DNA from: Cavia porcellus
Taxonomy: Eukaryota; Chordata; Mammalia; Rodentia; Caviidae
Reading direction: 5' to 3'
Length of the DNA: 64,000 bases
Assembly: GCF_034190915.1 (NCBI RefSeq)
Contig: NW_026947502.1
Coordinates: 34,874,785-34,938,784, forward strand
Shown piece after piece: positions 47,306 through 58,239 of the stretch (positions are counted from its first letter, which is position 1; every line of letters begins with the position of its first letter). The notes under the pieces were generated by a model that saw only the letters and a program-made list of their open reading frames with translations, was not told the origin of the DNA and made no database searches. Position numbers and translations under genes: made by a program.

Positions 47306-48760
47306 ACAAAGGCAGTTTCTAGTAACTAAGAGAATAAGGGAGGACCCAGATCTCGAACATGCCAACCTAGTAAGCCTAAACAGAATAATCAATAATTGAT
47401 GGATTAGGGCCTGCTCAAGGGCAGGAAGCCCAGACTATGTCAATCGAAGAACTGACCAAATCTACCCAAGGTAAATCCAAAGGACAGTTACTGTAAAGAC
47501 AGGGACTTGACAGCATTCTCAGTATTCAATTCAAAAATGTAAAGTAGGTCCCATTACCTAGAGACTTCAGAAGCCCATTCTAACTCCTAATGGAAGAACA
47601 GAATAAATAAAATACATGGTTCACCTTATGCCATCAGACATGCAATATATAAAACAAAACAACAAAACAAATCCTTCAGTCTTCCTAAAACATTCAATTG
47701 GGCCTAAAAAACTATTGGGGTTTCAGCTTGCTTTGATGTTAGCTGGGGAGTGTTGTTAACAATGCATCAGCCTCATGAGTGAATTTACTTAAAAGGCTGT
47801 ATTAATTATTAATTGCTCACCCAGAGCCCAAAGAGGACTTAAAACCATTTCTCATACTTAATTGAGCAACCAAAATTCTATATATTAAGAGTCAATCCAG
47901 CTGGGCTGAAAAATACCTTCTTGTCTGAATTTGACCAATTTTAAACATTATGGAAAATATTTATGCACACAGAAAAAGAAATCCTAGTAAACAATGCTAA
48001 GAGTAACATTCATTCTGGAAGACTAGGATGAGTCAAGATTAGATGAGTTTTGTGCGTCTTAAGTGACTGTGGTTTTAGTTTTGGTTTTTTAGATACCAAA
48101 CCAAAATCATGATGGGGGGTACGGTATTTTTTTCCTAATTAAACAAGGAATCACAGTATTTCCTTACATTTCCTCCCTTAGGTTGTGAAGTTTAGAATCT
48201 TTCCTGTCTAAATCATACATTCTTTGATCTAACTTCAACCTATTTAGGGAAAAAGTTTTGCTTTTAGATTTCCCAAGAAACTGCAGTACTTCAAGTGCTC
48301 CAGGAGGACCACTGGGCATTAGCAAAAGAGCGAGGAAGACTTAACACGTCCTGGGGGGACCTGACATCAGGAAAAACCAGCACAGGGCTTTGAAGACACA
48401 GGTTATTGGAAACTAGGTGCACAGTGTTCCAATCTTAGCATAAATTAATTTAGTTGCACTAATTAGCGGGTTGTAATGTTTGCTCTGTTAAACAATGTTT
48501 TAAAACCCTGGGGTTTTGATCCAAATAAGTCCTTGGGCTCTCTGAGACTTGACACAGAGTGAGAAAAACAAGTTCCCCAAAGGTCTGAAAAGCACAGAGA
48601 CAGGACGACTTCACTGAGTAAATGGGAAAGGCTGGGTCAGCTCTCCTGGGGACCTCCTAAGCATTACCTCTTTCACAAAATTCACACTTTCAACACATGG
48701 GCATGGCAATCATATGTAAGATTTACAGTTTAGTTAGAATTTTTAAAACCTATTTATTTA
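47305..48760. other. Intronic sequence, largely non-repetitive
   Basis: No named repeat recognised. 47740-47960 contains clustered AT-rich homeodomain-like motifs (see findings). Confidence 0.45.
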
Positions 48761-48770
48761 AGAGTACGTT

Positions 48771-48916
48771 CAGCCAGACATGGTGGCACGCACTTGTAAT
48801 TCCAGCACTTGAGAGGCTGAGGCAGGAGGATCATTGAGTTCAAGGCCAGCGGGGGCCACATAATGAGTTCAAGGCCAGCCTTGAAGACTGGGAGATCCTG
48901 TCTCAAAAAAAAAAAA
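48771..48916 (+). repeat. B1 SINE
   Basis: GCCAGACATGGTGGCACGCA, GAGGCTGAGGCAGGAGGATC, GATCCTGTCTCAAAAAAAAA. AGTACGTT before and AGTATGTT after are probable target duplications. GAGTTCAAGGCCAGC is duplicated inside. Confidence 0.92.
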
Positions 48917-49379
48917 GTATGTTAAAATAAAGGCTTTGTTAGAATTGCTAACATACATAAATATCTAATGCTAGCATTTTTTAAAAATTCAGTCTTTCTT
49001 AATCACTAAAAAAAAGCAGTTTTCAAAATGTAATTCTCAAATAATTACAATGAATCTAGATGATTTGTTTTCCATTGGGAAATCAGGCAGCGTAAGGAAA
49101 ACCTCATACGCTTTTCAGTACCATGTCTGAGTCACCTTACTGAAGTAGAGATGCGGTTAAACTAACAGGAATGGCCCGCAAGTGTCTCCTCCAGTCTCTG
49201 AGGACCATGTGTCTGTAATTTCTGGGAGTGCCCTTTGGATAGCAATGTTCTTTATAGTTTAAGTTTTGGTCATCAAAACAAACACTTTTAAGTTCTGGTG
49301 CCAGAGACTCAAAAACCACCTCTTTACCAGGTGACTTCTTAGGGTTCTCTACCCCTCTAGCTCTATGGCTTAGAGCCTC

Positions 49380-49640
49380 AGTTTCCTCCGGTGTAAAAGG
49401 AGGATCCTGTTCTAAAGTATTAATGATAATCATTATGACTTATTTATTGAAAGCCTTCTATAAGCAGGCACTTCACAAGACCTCTACAAGTAAGAACTCA
49501 CTAAATCCTTCCAATTAACCTACAGTGTCTGTATTAGTACTTTGAATTAGTACTAAGAAAACTAAAGCTCACAATAATCAGTAACCTAGCCTAAGTCTCA
49601 TGACAGCCCAGTCACGAAGCTGGGATCTAAAGCCTCTTGA
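49380..49640 (+). repeat. MIR-type fragment
   Basis: GAGCCTCAGTTTCCTCCGGT and CAGTCACGAAGCTGGGATCT-type sequence suggest MIR. Confidence 0.6.
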
Positions 49641-50415
49641 ACATAGTAAATATTAGTAATTTTAACCACTTAATGTTGTTATTGCTATGACTATTAAATC
49701 ATAGAGCCAGTGTCTGATGAACAAAAAGATTTTAAAAATTTGTATTCTAGAACAACTTTAAATTAATATAAAAATCTACTATGATCTAGTTGTCCAGGTA
49801 ATTTAATTTTTCCCCCAAAATATATTTGGGCAGAAAATTCAAAGCCTAAGAAAAACATCAATTAAGTTTAGAAAATACTGTATTATATATATATTTTTTT
49901 CTTGTCCCAGAGATTCAAAAGAAGTATTAGCATATTAAAGGCTCTGAGATATCTCGCAGTAATGAAAACTACTCATCTACTCTAACCCAATGTTTTCAAA
50001 TTATATGATAAAGAAATTCTTTCTTCACATAATATTTATGACCATCTCTTAAAATCACTTTCTGTAGTAAACACTTGGGAAAAATGAATCCACAGCAATT
50101 CCTCTTCCAAGTTGTGCATGTAATGCTCTGGCAGGTCTTGTTCTCCTGCCAGCTCTCCTCCCTGCTGTGGATGTGCTGTGAAATGTCACAGCTGATGATA
50201 AAGTTTTTTTTTTCTCCTGACAGTTAACTGTTAAATGAAAGTTTTCTATGGTTTTCTCACAACAGTCCAGTATTTTCCTTCTCTCCATCTTGTAGCCTCA
50301 CCTCACCTTCTCTTGAAACTTATGTTTAGTTTTTCTCGGTGCTTATTATAGACTATATTTTTTATACCAGTCAACAGCACCTTAAATTTCATTAACTGTA
50401 TTTTGCAACTTGTTA

Positions 50416-50500
50416 CTAGGGTTGGGTTGTAGCTCAGTGATAGAACACTTGTTTACTATATACAAAGCCCTGGGTTCTAGTCCCAGCATAAAAAAGAAAA
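50416..50500 (+). repeat. ID SINE, older subtype
   Basis: GGGTTGGGTTGTAGCTCAGT, AAGCCCTGGGTTCTAGTCCC and an A-rich tail into which the next ID inserted. Confidence 0.8.
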
Positions 50501-50506
50501 AAACTG

Positions 50507-50598
50507 AGGCTGGGGATTTAGCTCAGTGGCATAAGCGCCTGCCTTGCAAGTGTGCAGTCGAGAGTTCGATCCCCAGTACCGATAAAAATGAAAAAGAC

Positions 50599-50640
<42 letters not shown>
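50507..50640 (+). repeat. Young ID SINE with long A tail
   Basis: GGCTGGGGATTTAGCTCAGT, GAGAGTTCGATCCCCAGTAC, then about 32 A. Flanked by GAAAAAAACTG at 50496-50506 and 50641-50651. It sits in the A tail of the preceding ID. Confidence 0.93.
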
Positions 50641-50645
<5 letters not shown>

Positions 50646-50769
50646 AAACTGTATTGCTATATAATTTGTCACATGCTTATGCAATTACATTGTAAGCTTC
50701 TTAGCATCTGAAACTGTGCTTTGCACTTCTGTGTACCCCTCAAAGAGTATAAACACAGAACATTGTTTA

Positions 50770-51640
50770 TTTAGCCAACAAATATGCATTGAGAATCTCC
50801 CATGTGCCAGGCACTATTCTAAGTGCTGGAGAATTGCAGTCACAAAAAGCTGAGGCCACAAGTTCTTTGGTGGAACTTTGGAATTTGGGGGGAAGCTCCA
50901 TCAGTGTTCAAGTAGGTACACAATATAATGTCAGATAAAGGTAAATGGTGTGCAGCAATGAGGGGATGTGAAAGCATGAATGAGGGAAGGTTACTTTAGT
51001 TAGGGAAGGTCTTCCTGAAGAGAGCCAATATTTGAAATGTTAATAACATGAAAAATCTAACTATTTATTCAACAGGCTGCAAAGAAGATGGTGCAGTCCA
51101 AAGGAAAGAGCTGGGGAAAAGGACATGGTGGCACACGTGTGTAATCGCAGTACATGGGAGGCTGAGGCAGGAGGATAGTTCTAAGTTCAAGTCCAGCCTG
51201 GGCTACAAAGTGAGTTCAAGACCAGCCTGAGCTGCATAGCAAGACCTTGTCTCAAAAAGACCAAAAACAAAGCTAAAGAAAGAAAGAAAAAACAAGATGT
51301 TATGGAAGCAACAGAGAATCTTATACACAAGAATGACCAAAATATACTTTTACAATTTTAAAACATCACTCACACTGCAAGGTAGAGAATGAAATCTCGG
51401 ATCAAAGGAAGAATCAGAAAGGCCAGTTGCAGGTTATTCTATTAGAAGATATGATAGTAATTTGAATAAGGATGGTGGCAAGAAAATAATGTGGACAGAT
51501 TTGCAATGTGCTTTGGCAAAAGAGACAGCATGAGCAAACACGTGGAGAGAGGTAATTCCTAGATGCAAATATTTCCTAGATGGAGGTATCTGGGAGAGGA
51601 ATGGGCCTGGGAGAAAGAATGAGAAAGAAAATCAAGTACT
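50770..51640 (+). repeat. Ancient mammal-wide repeat, split by a B1
   Basis: ATGTGCCAGGCACTATTCTA, AGGGAAGGTCTTCCTGAAGA and GGCCAGTTGCAGGTTATTCT occur in the order found in a familiar old repeat. I cannot give a family name with certainty. Confidence 0.6.
51119..51292 (+). repeat. B1 SINE
   Basis: GGACATGGTGGCACACGTGT, GGGAGGCTGAGGCAGGAGGA, AGACCTTGTCTCAAAAAGAC. It carries the internal duplication and splits the ancient repeat 50770-51640. Confidence 0.9.
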
Positions 51641-52290
51641 TCTTGATTGTATCAAAATTGGAAGGTCTAGACATACCAGGATTATGTGTCAGTTCTTCTG
51701 GAGCTCATGAAAAGGGCAGCAGCTGACACACATGCATTTGGGAGTCCTGGCCTTGTACCACATACATAAAAGCACGGAGACATGTGAGAGAATGCACACC
51801 GAAGACCAGCAGGGCTGCAGCACACTCACGGAGAGAATGTACACTGAAGAGCTAGACAGGGACAGAAAAGGAAACAATGAAGAGCAAGACTAGTGGGATG
51901 GGGAGAGCTGAAGGAGATCGCAGTGGGCTGGTGGAAGAATAAGACGGCAGGGCAGATAAGCGCTCCATACAGACAAAATCTTCAAAAAGTTTTGCAGTAA
52001 AGAGAAGCAGAGACGTGGAGCAGTAGTGAGGAGGGCTGGAGCTGGGAGAGGGCTTCTTTCCACTCCAAAGGGGAGATACTGGAATTTATCTAAACACAGA
52101 CAGAGGAAAATGCTGATGACACAGAAAACAGAGGGACAAAACGACACACAAATTTTAACTGTTGTCGATTTTAACATGTACTAGTTCCTGTTAGACTGAG
52201 AAGGAGGTTGTTTTCCAATTCAATCTGACAACTTACAGGAGTTAAAACTGGGTGGAAGTAATAACAGTAATAATTAAACATGGTATTATC
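51641..52290. other. Intronic sequence, unassigned
   Basis: Purine-rich on the plus strand; no named repeat or exon recognised. Confidence 0.4.
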
Positions 52291-52292
52291 AA

Positions 52293-52625
52293 TTGAATAT
52301 TGTTTGAATGCACTCCCCAAGGTTTTATGTGTCACTATTTAATTCCTATTGTGAGGTATCAAAAGAGTGAAAACAATAATATTTAGAGATGGGATTTGGG
52401 AGAGTTGATTATGATTACATGAGATCATCAGGGTGGGGTCCCCAAAGTTGAATCCTAGTGACTTTGTAAGAAGGAGCAAAATCAGAACAGACACACATAT
52501 GCTCCCTTGTCTTTCTCCATGTAATGGCCTGGGTCTCTCAGGCACTCTCTTGGAAAGAAGGCCCTTATGTGATGTAGGTCTTTGAACCTGTGGAATTATA
52601 AACCTATTTGCTTAATAAAGTTACC
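52293..52625 (+). mobile_element. MaLR LTR (MLT1-like)
   Basis: GAATATTGTTTGAATGCACT, GATGGGATTTGGGAGAGTTG, GACTTTGTAAGAAGGAGCAA and CCTGTGGAATTATAAACCTA follow MLT1 order. Diverged. Confidence 0.65.
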
Positions 52626-52659
52626 AAGCCTAGGGAATTTCATTAGAGAAATTCAAAGC

Positions 52660-52875
52660 AGATTAATAAACATATTTAACATTCATTACACACCAGGCAC
52701 TGCTTTATATTCTTGCAAATGCATATTAACTCATCTATTCCTCCAAATAACAGTAACTGCCCCCAATTTACACTTAGTGAAACAGTCACTCAGGGAAATT
52801 AAGCAATTTTTCTAGTGTCAAGGCTGCAAGAAGTGACAGAACCAGGATTCATATTCAGATAATCACATGCTGAAG
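52660..52875 (+). repeat. MIR SINE
   Basis: ACACCAGGCACTGCTTTATA, CAGTCACTCAGGGAAATTAA and GTGACAGAACCAGGATTCAT follow the MIR order. Confidence 0.7.
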
Positions 52876-53281
52876 CCTTACCTACCAGGACAAAATGGTC
52901 AGAGGTTTCAAAATTCCCAGAGTTGCTATGAGTGGCTGCTGTGGGGAGAACCAAATGCCAGCCCTTTCCCTTGAGTAGGTACCATTCACAGGCTCTGGGG
53001 GAGGGGAACAAGAAGCCAAGCCCTCCCTCTGAGCCAGTGCCACGTGCAGGCCGCTGAGGGGAGACCCAGATGCCAGCGCCTTCCGGCGTGCAGGCTGAGA
53101 GACAAGAAGAGCCAAAGGGCCTCCCTTTCTCCCCATAAGCGACCAACTGACCCCCACAAAGGCTGAGATGATAACTATTGTGGTAAAATACGACATAATG
53201 CTTGTACTGCTTAGTGTTTCACTGACTTTGCAGGCCTCAAGCCATTACTCTGATCACCTATTCAGAGGATAATGATAATCA

Positions 53282-53742
53282 GGGCAGCATGTATGGGGAT
53301 CTCCTTCTGAAGGTGGTGGCCACTGCTATCTCCCTATTATCTTGTTTTGAAGTCCTGTATCATTTTCAGTGTTTTGTTTGATTGGGTTTTATTCTGTTTG
53401 TCGTTTAATTTTATTGTATCAGATGGCATGGGCAGCTATTTCAAATACAACAAGATATACTACAGTAGCCATTTTGGATTTACTATTATCTTGTTCTGAA
53501 GTCCTGTATTGCATTCATTGTTTTGTTTTTATTGGTTCTATTCTGTTTTGTTTTTTTTTTTTACTGTGTCTGAAGGTATGGGCAGCTATTTTGAACACAA
53601 AAAGAGGCATTGTGGTAACCATCATTGATTTCCCATTATCTTGTTTTATGAAGTCATGTGTCACTTACACTGCTTTATTTTGATTGGCTTTATTCTGTTT
53701 CATTTTGTCTGGTTTTATTCTCTTTAAAATAAAAATTACAAA
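53282..53742 (+). repeat. Unnamed repeat built of three tandem units of about 150 bp
   Basis: Units begin at 53282 (GGGCAGCATG), 53430 (GGGCAGCTATT) and 53580 (GGGCAGCTATT), spaced 148 and 150 bp. Each unit carries the same landmarks in the same order: a GCCA-containing stretch, TATTATCTTGTTTT-like, GAAGTCCTGTAT-like, then GTTTTATTCTGTTT-like. The last unit ends TTTTATTCTCTTTAAAATAAAA. Copies of single units occur near 6.12 kb and 20.6 kb, so the unit is part of a dispersed family. I do not recognise the family; an LTR fragment with internal repeats is possible. Confidence 0.8.
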
Positions 53743-54317
53743 GCTGTCAACATTTCTCCTTCTCAGCTACCTCTTTTTTCTCAAGTGTATAAAAAAAGGA
53801 TGAAAGAGAATTGTTTTTCAAGGTTTTTCTGGTTGAATCAACTTCACATGATGATTAAATCAATTAGTATTCTTTCAAATACATGTACAAACCTTTCAAA
53901 ATATGTACAAACCTCTAATATATACTTTGACAGTTAAACAATATAGTTTTCTCACAAAAGTATTTCTTCCATGTTCAAATTTGATACACATTTTACATTA
54001 TTTCAATAACTTCATGGTATTTAGCTGCTGGGACGCTCCACAGTTTACTTAACTTTTCAAATATATATACATATCTATGCACACTTGTGTACTTGTATAA
54101 GAAACCCAAATTCTTGGCAGAAAATTAGAAAAACCAGCTGGCAGAAAGAATTCCACTCATTCTTGTATTTAATAGATATTTAGTGAGTATCTATTCATGT
54201 CACGTAATCATCACAAATCATGCTTTTAAGTATAATATAAAAGCATGAAGAGAATAAAAGGAAAAATTGCAAGATACAAAGCCATGTAGAAAGCATGTGG
54301 AAAAAGTAGTTTAAAAA

Positions 54318-54400
54318 AAGGCCTGGGGGTGAGGCTCAGAGGTACAGCACATGTTTATCATATACAAAGCTCAAAGTTCAATATTCAGCATTAAAAAGAG
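54318..54400 (+). repeat. Old ID-like SINE
   Basis: GGCCTGGGGGTGAGGCTCAG, CAAAGTTCAATATTCAGCAT and a short A tail. Confidence 0.7.
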
Positions 54401-55129
54401 TAAAAATTAGGAGACGAAAGGAAATCTGGTGCAGGTATGTTTGTGCAAAGAGAGGAGAAAGAACAAGATAAGAGCCAGGATGGGCAGGCAGGGAGAGAAA
54501 AAAGGAGTAGCCATATCGAACGTAAGCTGCGTTACTACACTGCGTGGTGAGATTAAGATGATTGTTATTTTCTTGTATTATCCTTTTCTTTAAATTTTTT
54601 CTAGAATGAACATATACTACCTTAATACTCAGAAGAAAAGCTTTTTCAAATTAAATATTTCTATGTATTGTACTGAAAGCATATGCATTTCCCACATTAC
54701 CAGACATTTCAATGGTCGCTAAAGTAGAATCCATTAAGGTAGTAGGGTCCAGAGTCCACAGTATACGTGGATGTTCCAGTTATCCAGTAGTAGTGCCGCA
54801 AAGTAATCCTGTGTCACGAGCATTGCTTATTGGTGTGTGTGTGCTGTGAGGCACTACATAATTATCTATGCTAATTAGTACATATAAAGACAAAATAAAT
54901 TATGGACAATTAACATGGAGCTTCACCTTCTTGTTATTAGATTTTCTCAGCAGAGAGAGAAACATTAAAAGAGATCCAGGAGACAATTTCAAAGTGGAAG
55001 GGACCCTGCAGTATATAGGTAGAAAATTCAGATGCTTTTCTCTGATTCTTTGTTTAGGCTACTTTTTAAGGTGCCTCTTTTCTTTTCACCATGTATGTAC
55101 AAGTTCAAGCATGCTAATATATATATTAT

Positions 55130-55195
55130 ATATAGTATATAGTACATATTATATACTATAGTACATATTATTATAGTATTATTATATTATATAAT
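55130..55195. repeat. AT-rich (TATAGTA)-like low-complexity tract
   Basis: Irregular repeats of TATATAGTACATATTATA. Confidence 0.85.
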
Positions 55196-55254
55196 TACTC
55201 AAAAATAAATGTAAGAAGTCCCATCACCCAATTTCTGTAACGAGCAACATTGTT

Positions 55255-55363
55255 TTTTGTTTTTTGTTTGTTTTTTTTTTTTTTTTGTGGTACTGGGGAT
55301 CAAACTTAGGACCTCGTGCTTGCCAGGCAGGCACTTATGCCACTGAGTTAAATCCCCAGCCCA
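55255..55363 (-). repeat. ID SINE with 10-bp target-site duplication
   Basis: Poly-T, GTGGTACTGGGGATCAAACT, GAGTTAAATCCCCAGCCC. CAACATTGTT at 55245-55254 and 55364-55373. Confidence 0.9.
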
Positions 55364-55497
55364 CAACATTGTTAAAAACTCTTTCCTACTGCTTATCTTG
55401 TACCTAAAAGAAATAGTAATATGCAAGCAAGAAAACTATATAGAAAAAATTTCCAGCGTTAAATAAAAAACAAATGGCTTTTAAAAACTTCAGCTCT

Positions 55498-55604
55498 GGA
55501 CTGAGGATTTACTTTCAGTGGTATAAATGCCTGCCTGACAAGCAGGAGGTCATGAGTTCAATCCCCAGTACCAAAAATAAATAAACAAAATAAGTAAATA
55601 AATA
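55498..55604 (+). repeat. ID SINE, diverged
   Basis: GGACTGAGGATTTACTTTCA, GAGTTCAATCCCCAGTACCA and an AAATA-rich tail. Confidence 0.85.
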
Positions 55605-55768
55605 GCCTCAGCCCTGAGCTGTGAAGGCCCTGCTGATGCAGTTACCCCCTTCCCTATCCATTGGCCCTCTCTCCCAGGCTGTGTGACTCAGCATTATCAC
55701 TATTATGCACGGAAACCCAAGAACTGTTGAACAGAACTGGGGAAAACACTGAGCGTCCTCTCAAGGCA

Positions 55769-55809
55769 CGTGTGTGCTTGTGTGTGTGTGTGTGTGTGCG
55801 CGCATGTGC

Positions 55810-55852
<43 letters not shown>
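55769..55852. repeat. (TG)n microsatellite close to an MCC donor site
   Basis: TG repeats interrupted by GCGCGCATGTGCGTGCG. On the transcribed (minus) strand it reads as (CA)n, 113 nt downstream of the 5' splice site at 55965. Confidence 0.95.
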
Positions 55853-55853
<1 letters not shown>

Positions 55854-55965
55854 CCAAGAGGGTGGCCCCAGAATAACTGGGCAGGAGCCTGGGGAGCACA
55901 GTCTTGTTTGTGATCACACAGTGGAGTTAATGGGTGCTGTCACCCTACCTCCTAGTTGTACCTAC

Positions 55966-56210
55966 CCAGACTGTTGTCACTGCTCGTGGGCCAGGAAGCA
56001 ATTCGGTCCCTCAGCTTCTTTTTACAGCAGTTGTCTGACTTCACGGAGAGGTCTACTTCTTCCTTCCTAATTTCTTGAACTAGCCGCATGCGACACCTTG
56101 TAAAATCCTGAAAGGAAATCTTCCCGTTTTCATCTGCACCCAACTGGTTCATGATCTCAACCACGGACTCTTCCATGTTCAGCTGGCGACAGACCATCAA
56201 CAGGTCGTTT
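55966..56210 (-). CDS. MCC: MCC internal coding exon, EF-hand-like segment of the long isoform
   Basis: This exon encodes 81 complete codons, from NDLLMVCRQLNMEESV to RIASWPTSSDNSL, with one base of a split codon at each end. I recognise it as the N-terminal part specific to the long isoform of MCC, a cytoplasmic scaffold-like protein reported to restrain Wnt/beta-catenin signalling and cell-cycle progression. On the minus strand the acceptor is cttctgtag|A and the donor is CTGG|GTAGG. The sequence GADENGKISFQD resembles an EF-hand loop, with Gly at loop position 6 and Ile at 8. Position 1 is Gly instead of Asp and position 12 is Asp instead of Glu, so calcium binding is doubtful. The opening residues look like the exit helix of a preceding EF-hand whose loop would be in the upstream exon, outside the window. 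The last base joins the first two bases of exon 24708-24919 to make a Gly codon. There are no stops or frameshifts. Gene identity rests on memory of the human protein. Confidence 0.93.
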
Positions 56211-56369
56211 CTACAGAAGGGGTGCACAGAAGAAAACACATTAGGGGAAACAGTCGATCCACAGAAAGCAGCTTATGAAAAAGAGGAGTATTTCTCAAAT
56301 ATATTTGCACATAGCTTTCTCACTGCTACCAGAAACGTGGTAAGTGTGCAAAACAACTGTTTTAGCTAG

Positions 56370-57285
56370 GTTATTTCAGACAAAAACCTTATTATTATTT
56401 GAAAAGGAAAGGCTAGAATTAAAGGCTTTCAATTCTTTGTTCTGTTTTTCTTCCTGATTCTAGGATCTCCTCGCTCTTTCCTTTGAAATTGAAGAGTTTA
56501 AATTTTTTCTTTACACCTGTGAGTATAGCACTGTAATCTTTCTGCGAGATAAAGTTTCAGAACACAGAAAGGACATTGTTTCTACTCTTGGCAGAATCTG
56601 AAATCTAGTCAAGTTGTAAAAAAAAAAAAAGAGAGATTTTAATAAGCTTGATTTCAGCCTTCTGAATCACAGCTAAATCTGTACTTCTGTAGTTTGCCAC
56701 TGAATCCTGACTTTCACGATTCAGTGCTCGCCTACCTCTGTTTTCCCCTCATTTTTTTTTCAGTGCTTTCTATGTTCCCATCAGCAGTTAACAGGGCCCT
56801 AACACTTAGAGTAGGGATCAAAATCTCAAATGTCTTCCAGGACTATGCAATGTAAATGAGTAGAACAGATGGATCAAAGGCAAGACCCTTGGGTAGAAAA
56901 GCATAACTAGCTTCTAGAGTCTTAAATTAGAAAAAAAATTTAAAAGGCACAAGAACAACAATATTATGCAGATCAAGAACATTCATCTGGAGGACACTGG
57001 TTTGATTCCTGACATATAAATTTTGTTCCTTTCTCTCTACCTAACCACCTGTGAGAAACATTTTGCTCATTCTGCTTCAACTGTAAGTCTTAGTAAAAGT
57101 CAAAGGATTATAGAATTTAAGAGTTCAAGGAGACAGGAGAAACTAGCTCATAGTCACAGACAAAAATAATTAATGCTTCCATCTCAATACACCACAAAAA
57201 AAATCATTCATCTGAAGTAACTGACCAATTTGATGTCTGCTGATTCCTGAAACCTAGCCATGAGAAGTAAGGCACTTCTCACCCA
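56370..57285. other. Intronic sequence, unassigned
   Basis: No named repeat or exon recognised. Confidence 0.4.
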
Positions 57286-57289
57286 GCCC

Positions 57290-57636
57290 CGCCTCACAAG
57301 TTCTCTAGGCACATGGAATTGCGGGACTTTTTCATATCTTCCTGCTCCCTTGTGTGTGAAAAGCAGGGTTGCCAGTCTGTGACACTGTTGAGAGATGGTG
57401 CAACCTTTAAGGGGCGGAGCCAGATGGGAAGAAGCCAGATGGGATACCAGGGAAGTGCCCTTGAAGGAGATACTGGGAGCCCAGCCCCTTCCATTTTCTC
57501 TCTTGGCGCCCAGTTGCCCTGAGGTCAGTAGCTCTGTTCCACTGCTCACTCTCTGCCATGATGTGCCTCCTCACTAGCACAGCCAAGGGATGATAGACAT
57601 CAACTTCTGAAACAGGGGGCCAAAGAAACTTTTCCT

Positions 57637-57667
<31 letters not shown>

Positions 57668-57826
57668 GTCTTTTTCATTTTTATCAGTACCAGGGATCGA
57701 ACTCACGACTGCCTGCTTGCAAGGCAGGTGCTTATGCCGCTGAGCTAATCCCCAGCCCCGCTTTTCCTTCTTTTAAGTAGATTTTCTTTGATTTTTTTGT
57801 CATAGCAGTGGAAAGCCTACCAACAT
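57290..57826 (+). mobile_element. Rodent MaLR-type LTR split by an ID
   Basis: CCAAAGAAACTTTTCCTCC left of the ID and CTTTTCCTTCTTTTAAGTAG, TTTTTTTGTCATAGCAGTGG right of it reconstruct the common 'aaataaacctttcctcctttaagttg...tcacagcaa' LTR end. The left edge is uncertain. Confidence 0.6.
57641..57759 (-). repeat. ID SINE nested in an LTR
   Basis: Poly-T, ATCAGTACCAGGGATCGAAC, GAGCTAATCCCCAGCCCC. CTTTTCCTCCTTTT before and CTTTTCCTTCTTTT after are near-identical target copies. Confidence 0.9.
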
Positions 57827-58049
57827 GAATAAAAGGGATTTCCACTTTGCCCTGTAATAATTTTATACTTATTCTTTATATATTTTTCTTAAGTATATCA
57901 GTCACTAAAACATTCTTAATTTATGCCAAGTCTATGAGACTTAACTGGTCACCTAGCTTTCATATGCCACCCTATTTTCATATCTCATGGAAAAATTTCT
58001 ATACAGCTATATCTTTTATGTGTATCTATATGTGATTATGCATGTGTAC

Positions 58050-58125
58050 ATTATATATATGCTACTTTCTGTATATTATATACACACATATATAATTATA
58101 TATATGTGTGTATATAATATATTTA
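58050..58125. repeat. (TA)/(TG) low-complexity tract
   Basis: Alternating TATATA and TGTG/CACA runs able to pair with themselves. Confidence 0.85.
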
Positions 58126-58239
58126 TAAGGTAGATGGATGAATACATGAGTAAATAATATACTTGGGAGTAGGCATGATAGATTATTATTAGTCCAAATT
58201 TCCATTTGTCTATAGTAGTATAATAAATCTGTACCTTTA

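Larger units (their letters stand above)
24920..55965 (-). other. MCC: MCC intron between the two coding exons (31,046 bp)
   Basis: The intron is bounded by GT (55965-55964) and AG (24921-24920) on the minus strand. It is a phase 1 intron. It holds MaLR LTRs in both orientations, L1 fragments, many ID and B1 SINEs, a 150-bp tandem repeat and several non-repetitive stretches described separately. I saw no further exon with good coding character and paired splice sites on either strand. Confidence 0.88.

Noticed and set aside
49137..49433. 98-codon minus-strand frame as a gene
   Set aside because: Its start overlaps MIR-like sequence and nothing in the peptide is recognised.
53282..53742. CRISPR-like array
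   Set aside because: Units are about 150 bp, diverged along their full length, and have no constant repeat with variable spacers; this is a eukaryotic intron.
55654..55917. Cys/Val- or His/Thr-rich frames across (TG)n and (CA)n (also near 62.8 kb)
   Set aside because: Dinucleotide repeat translation, not protein.
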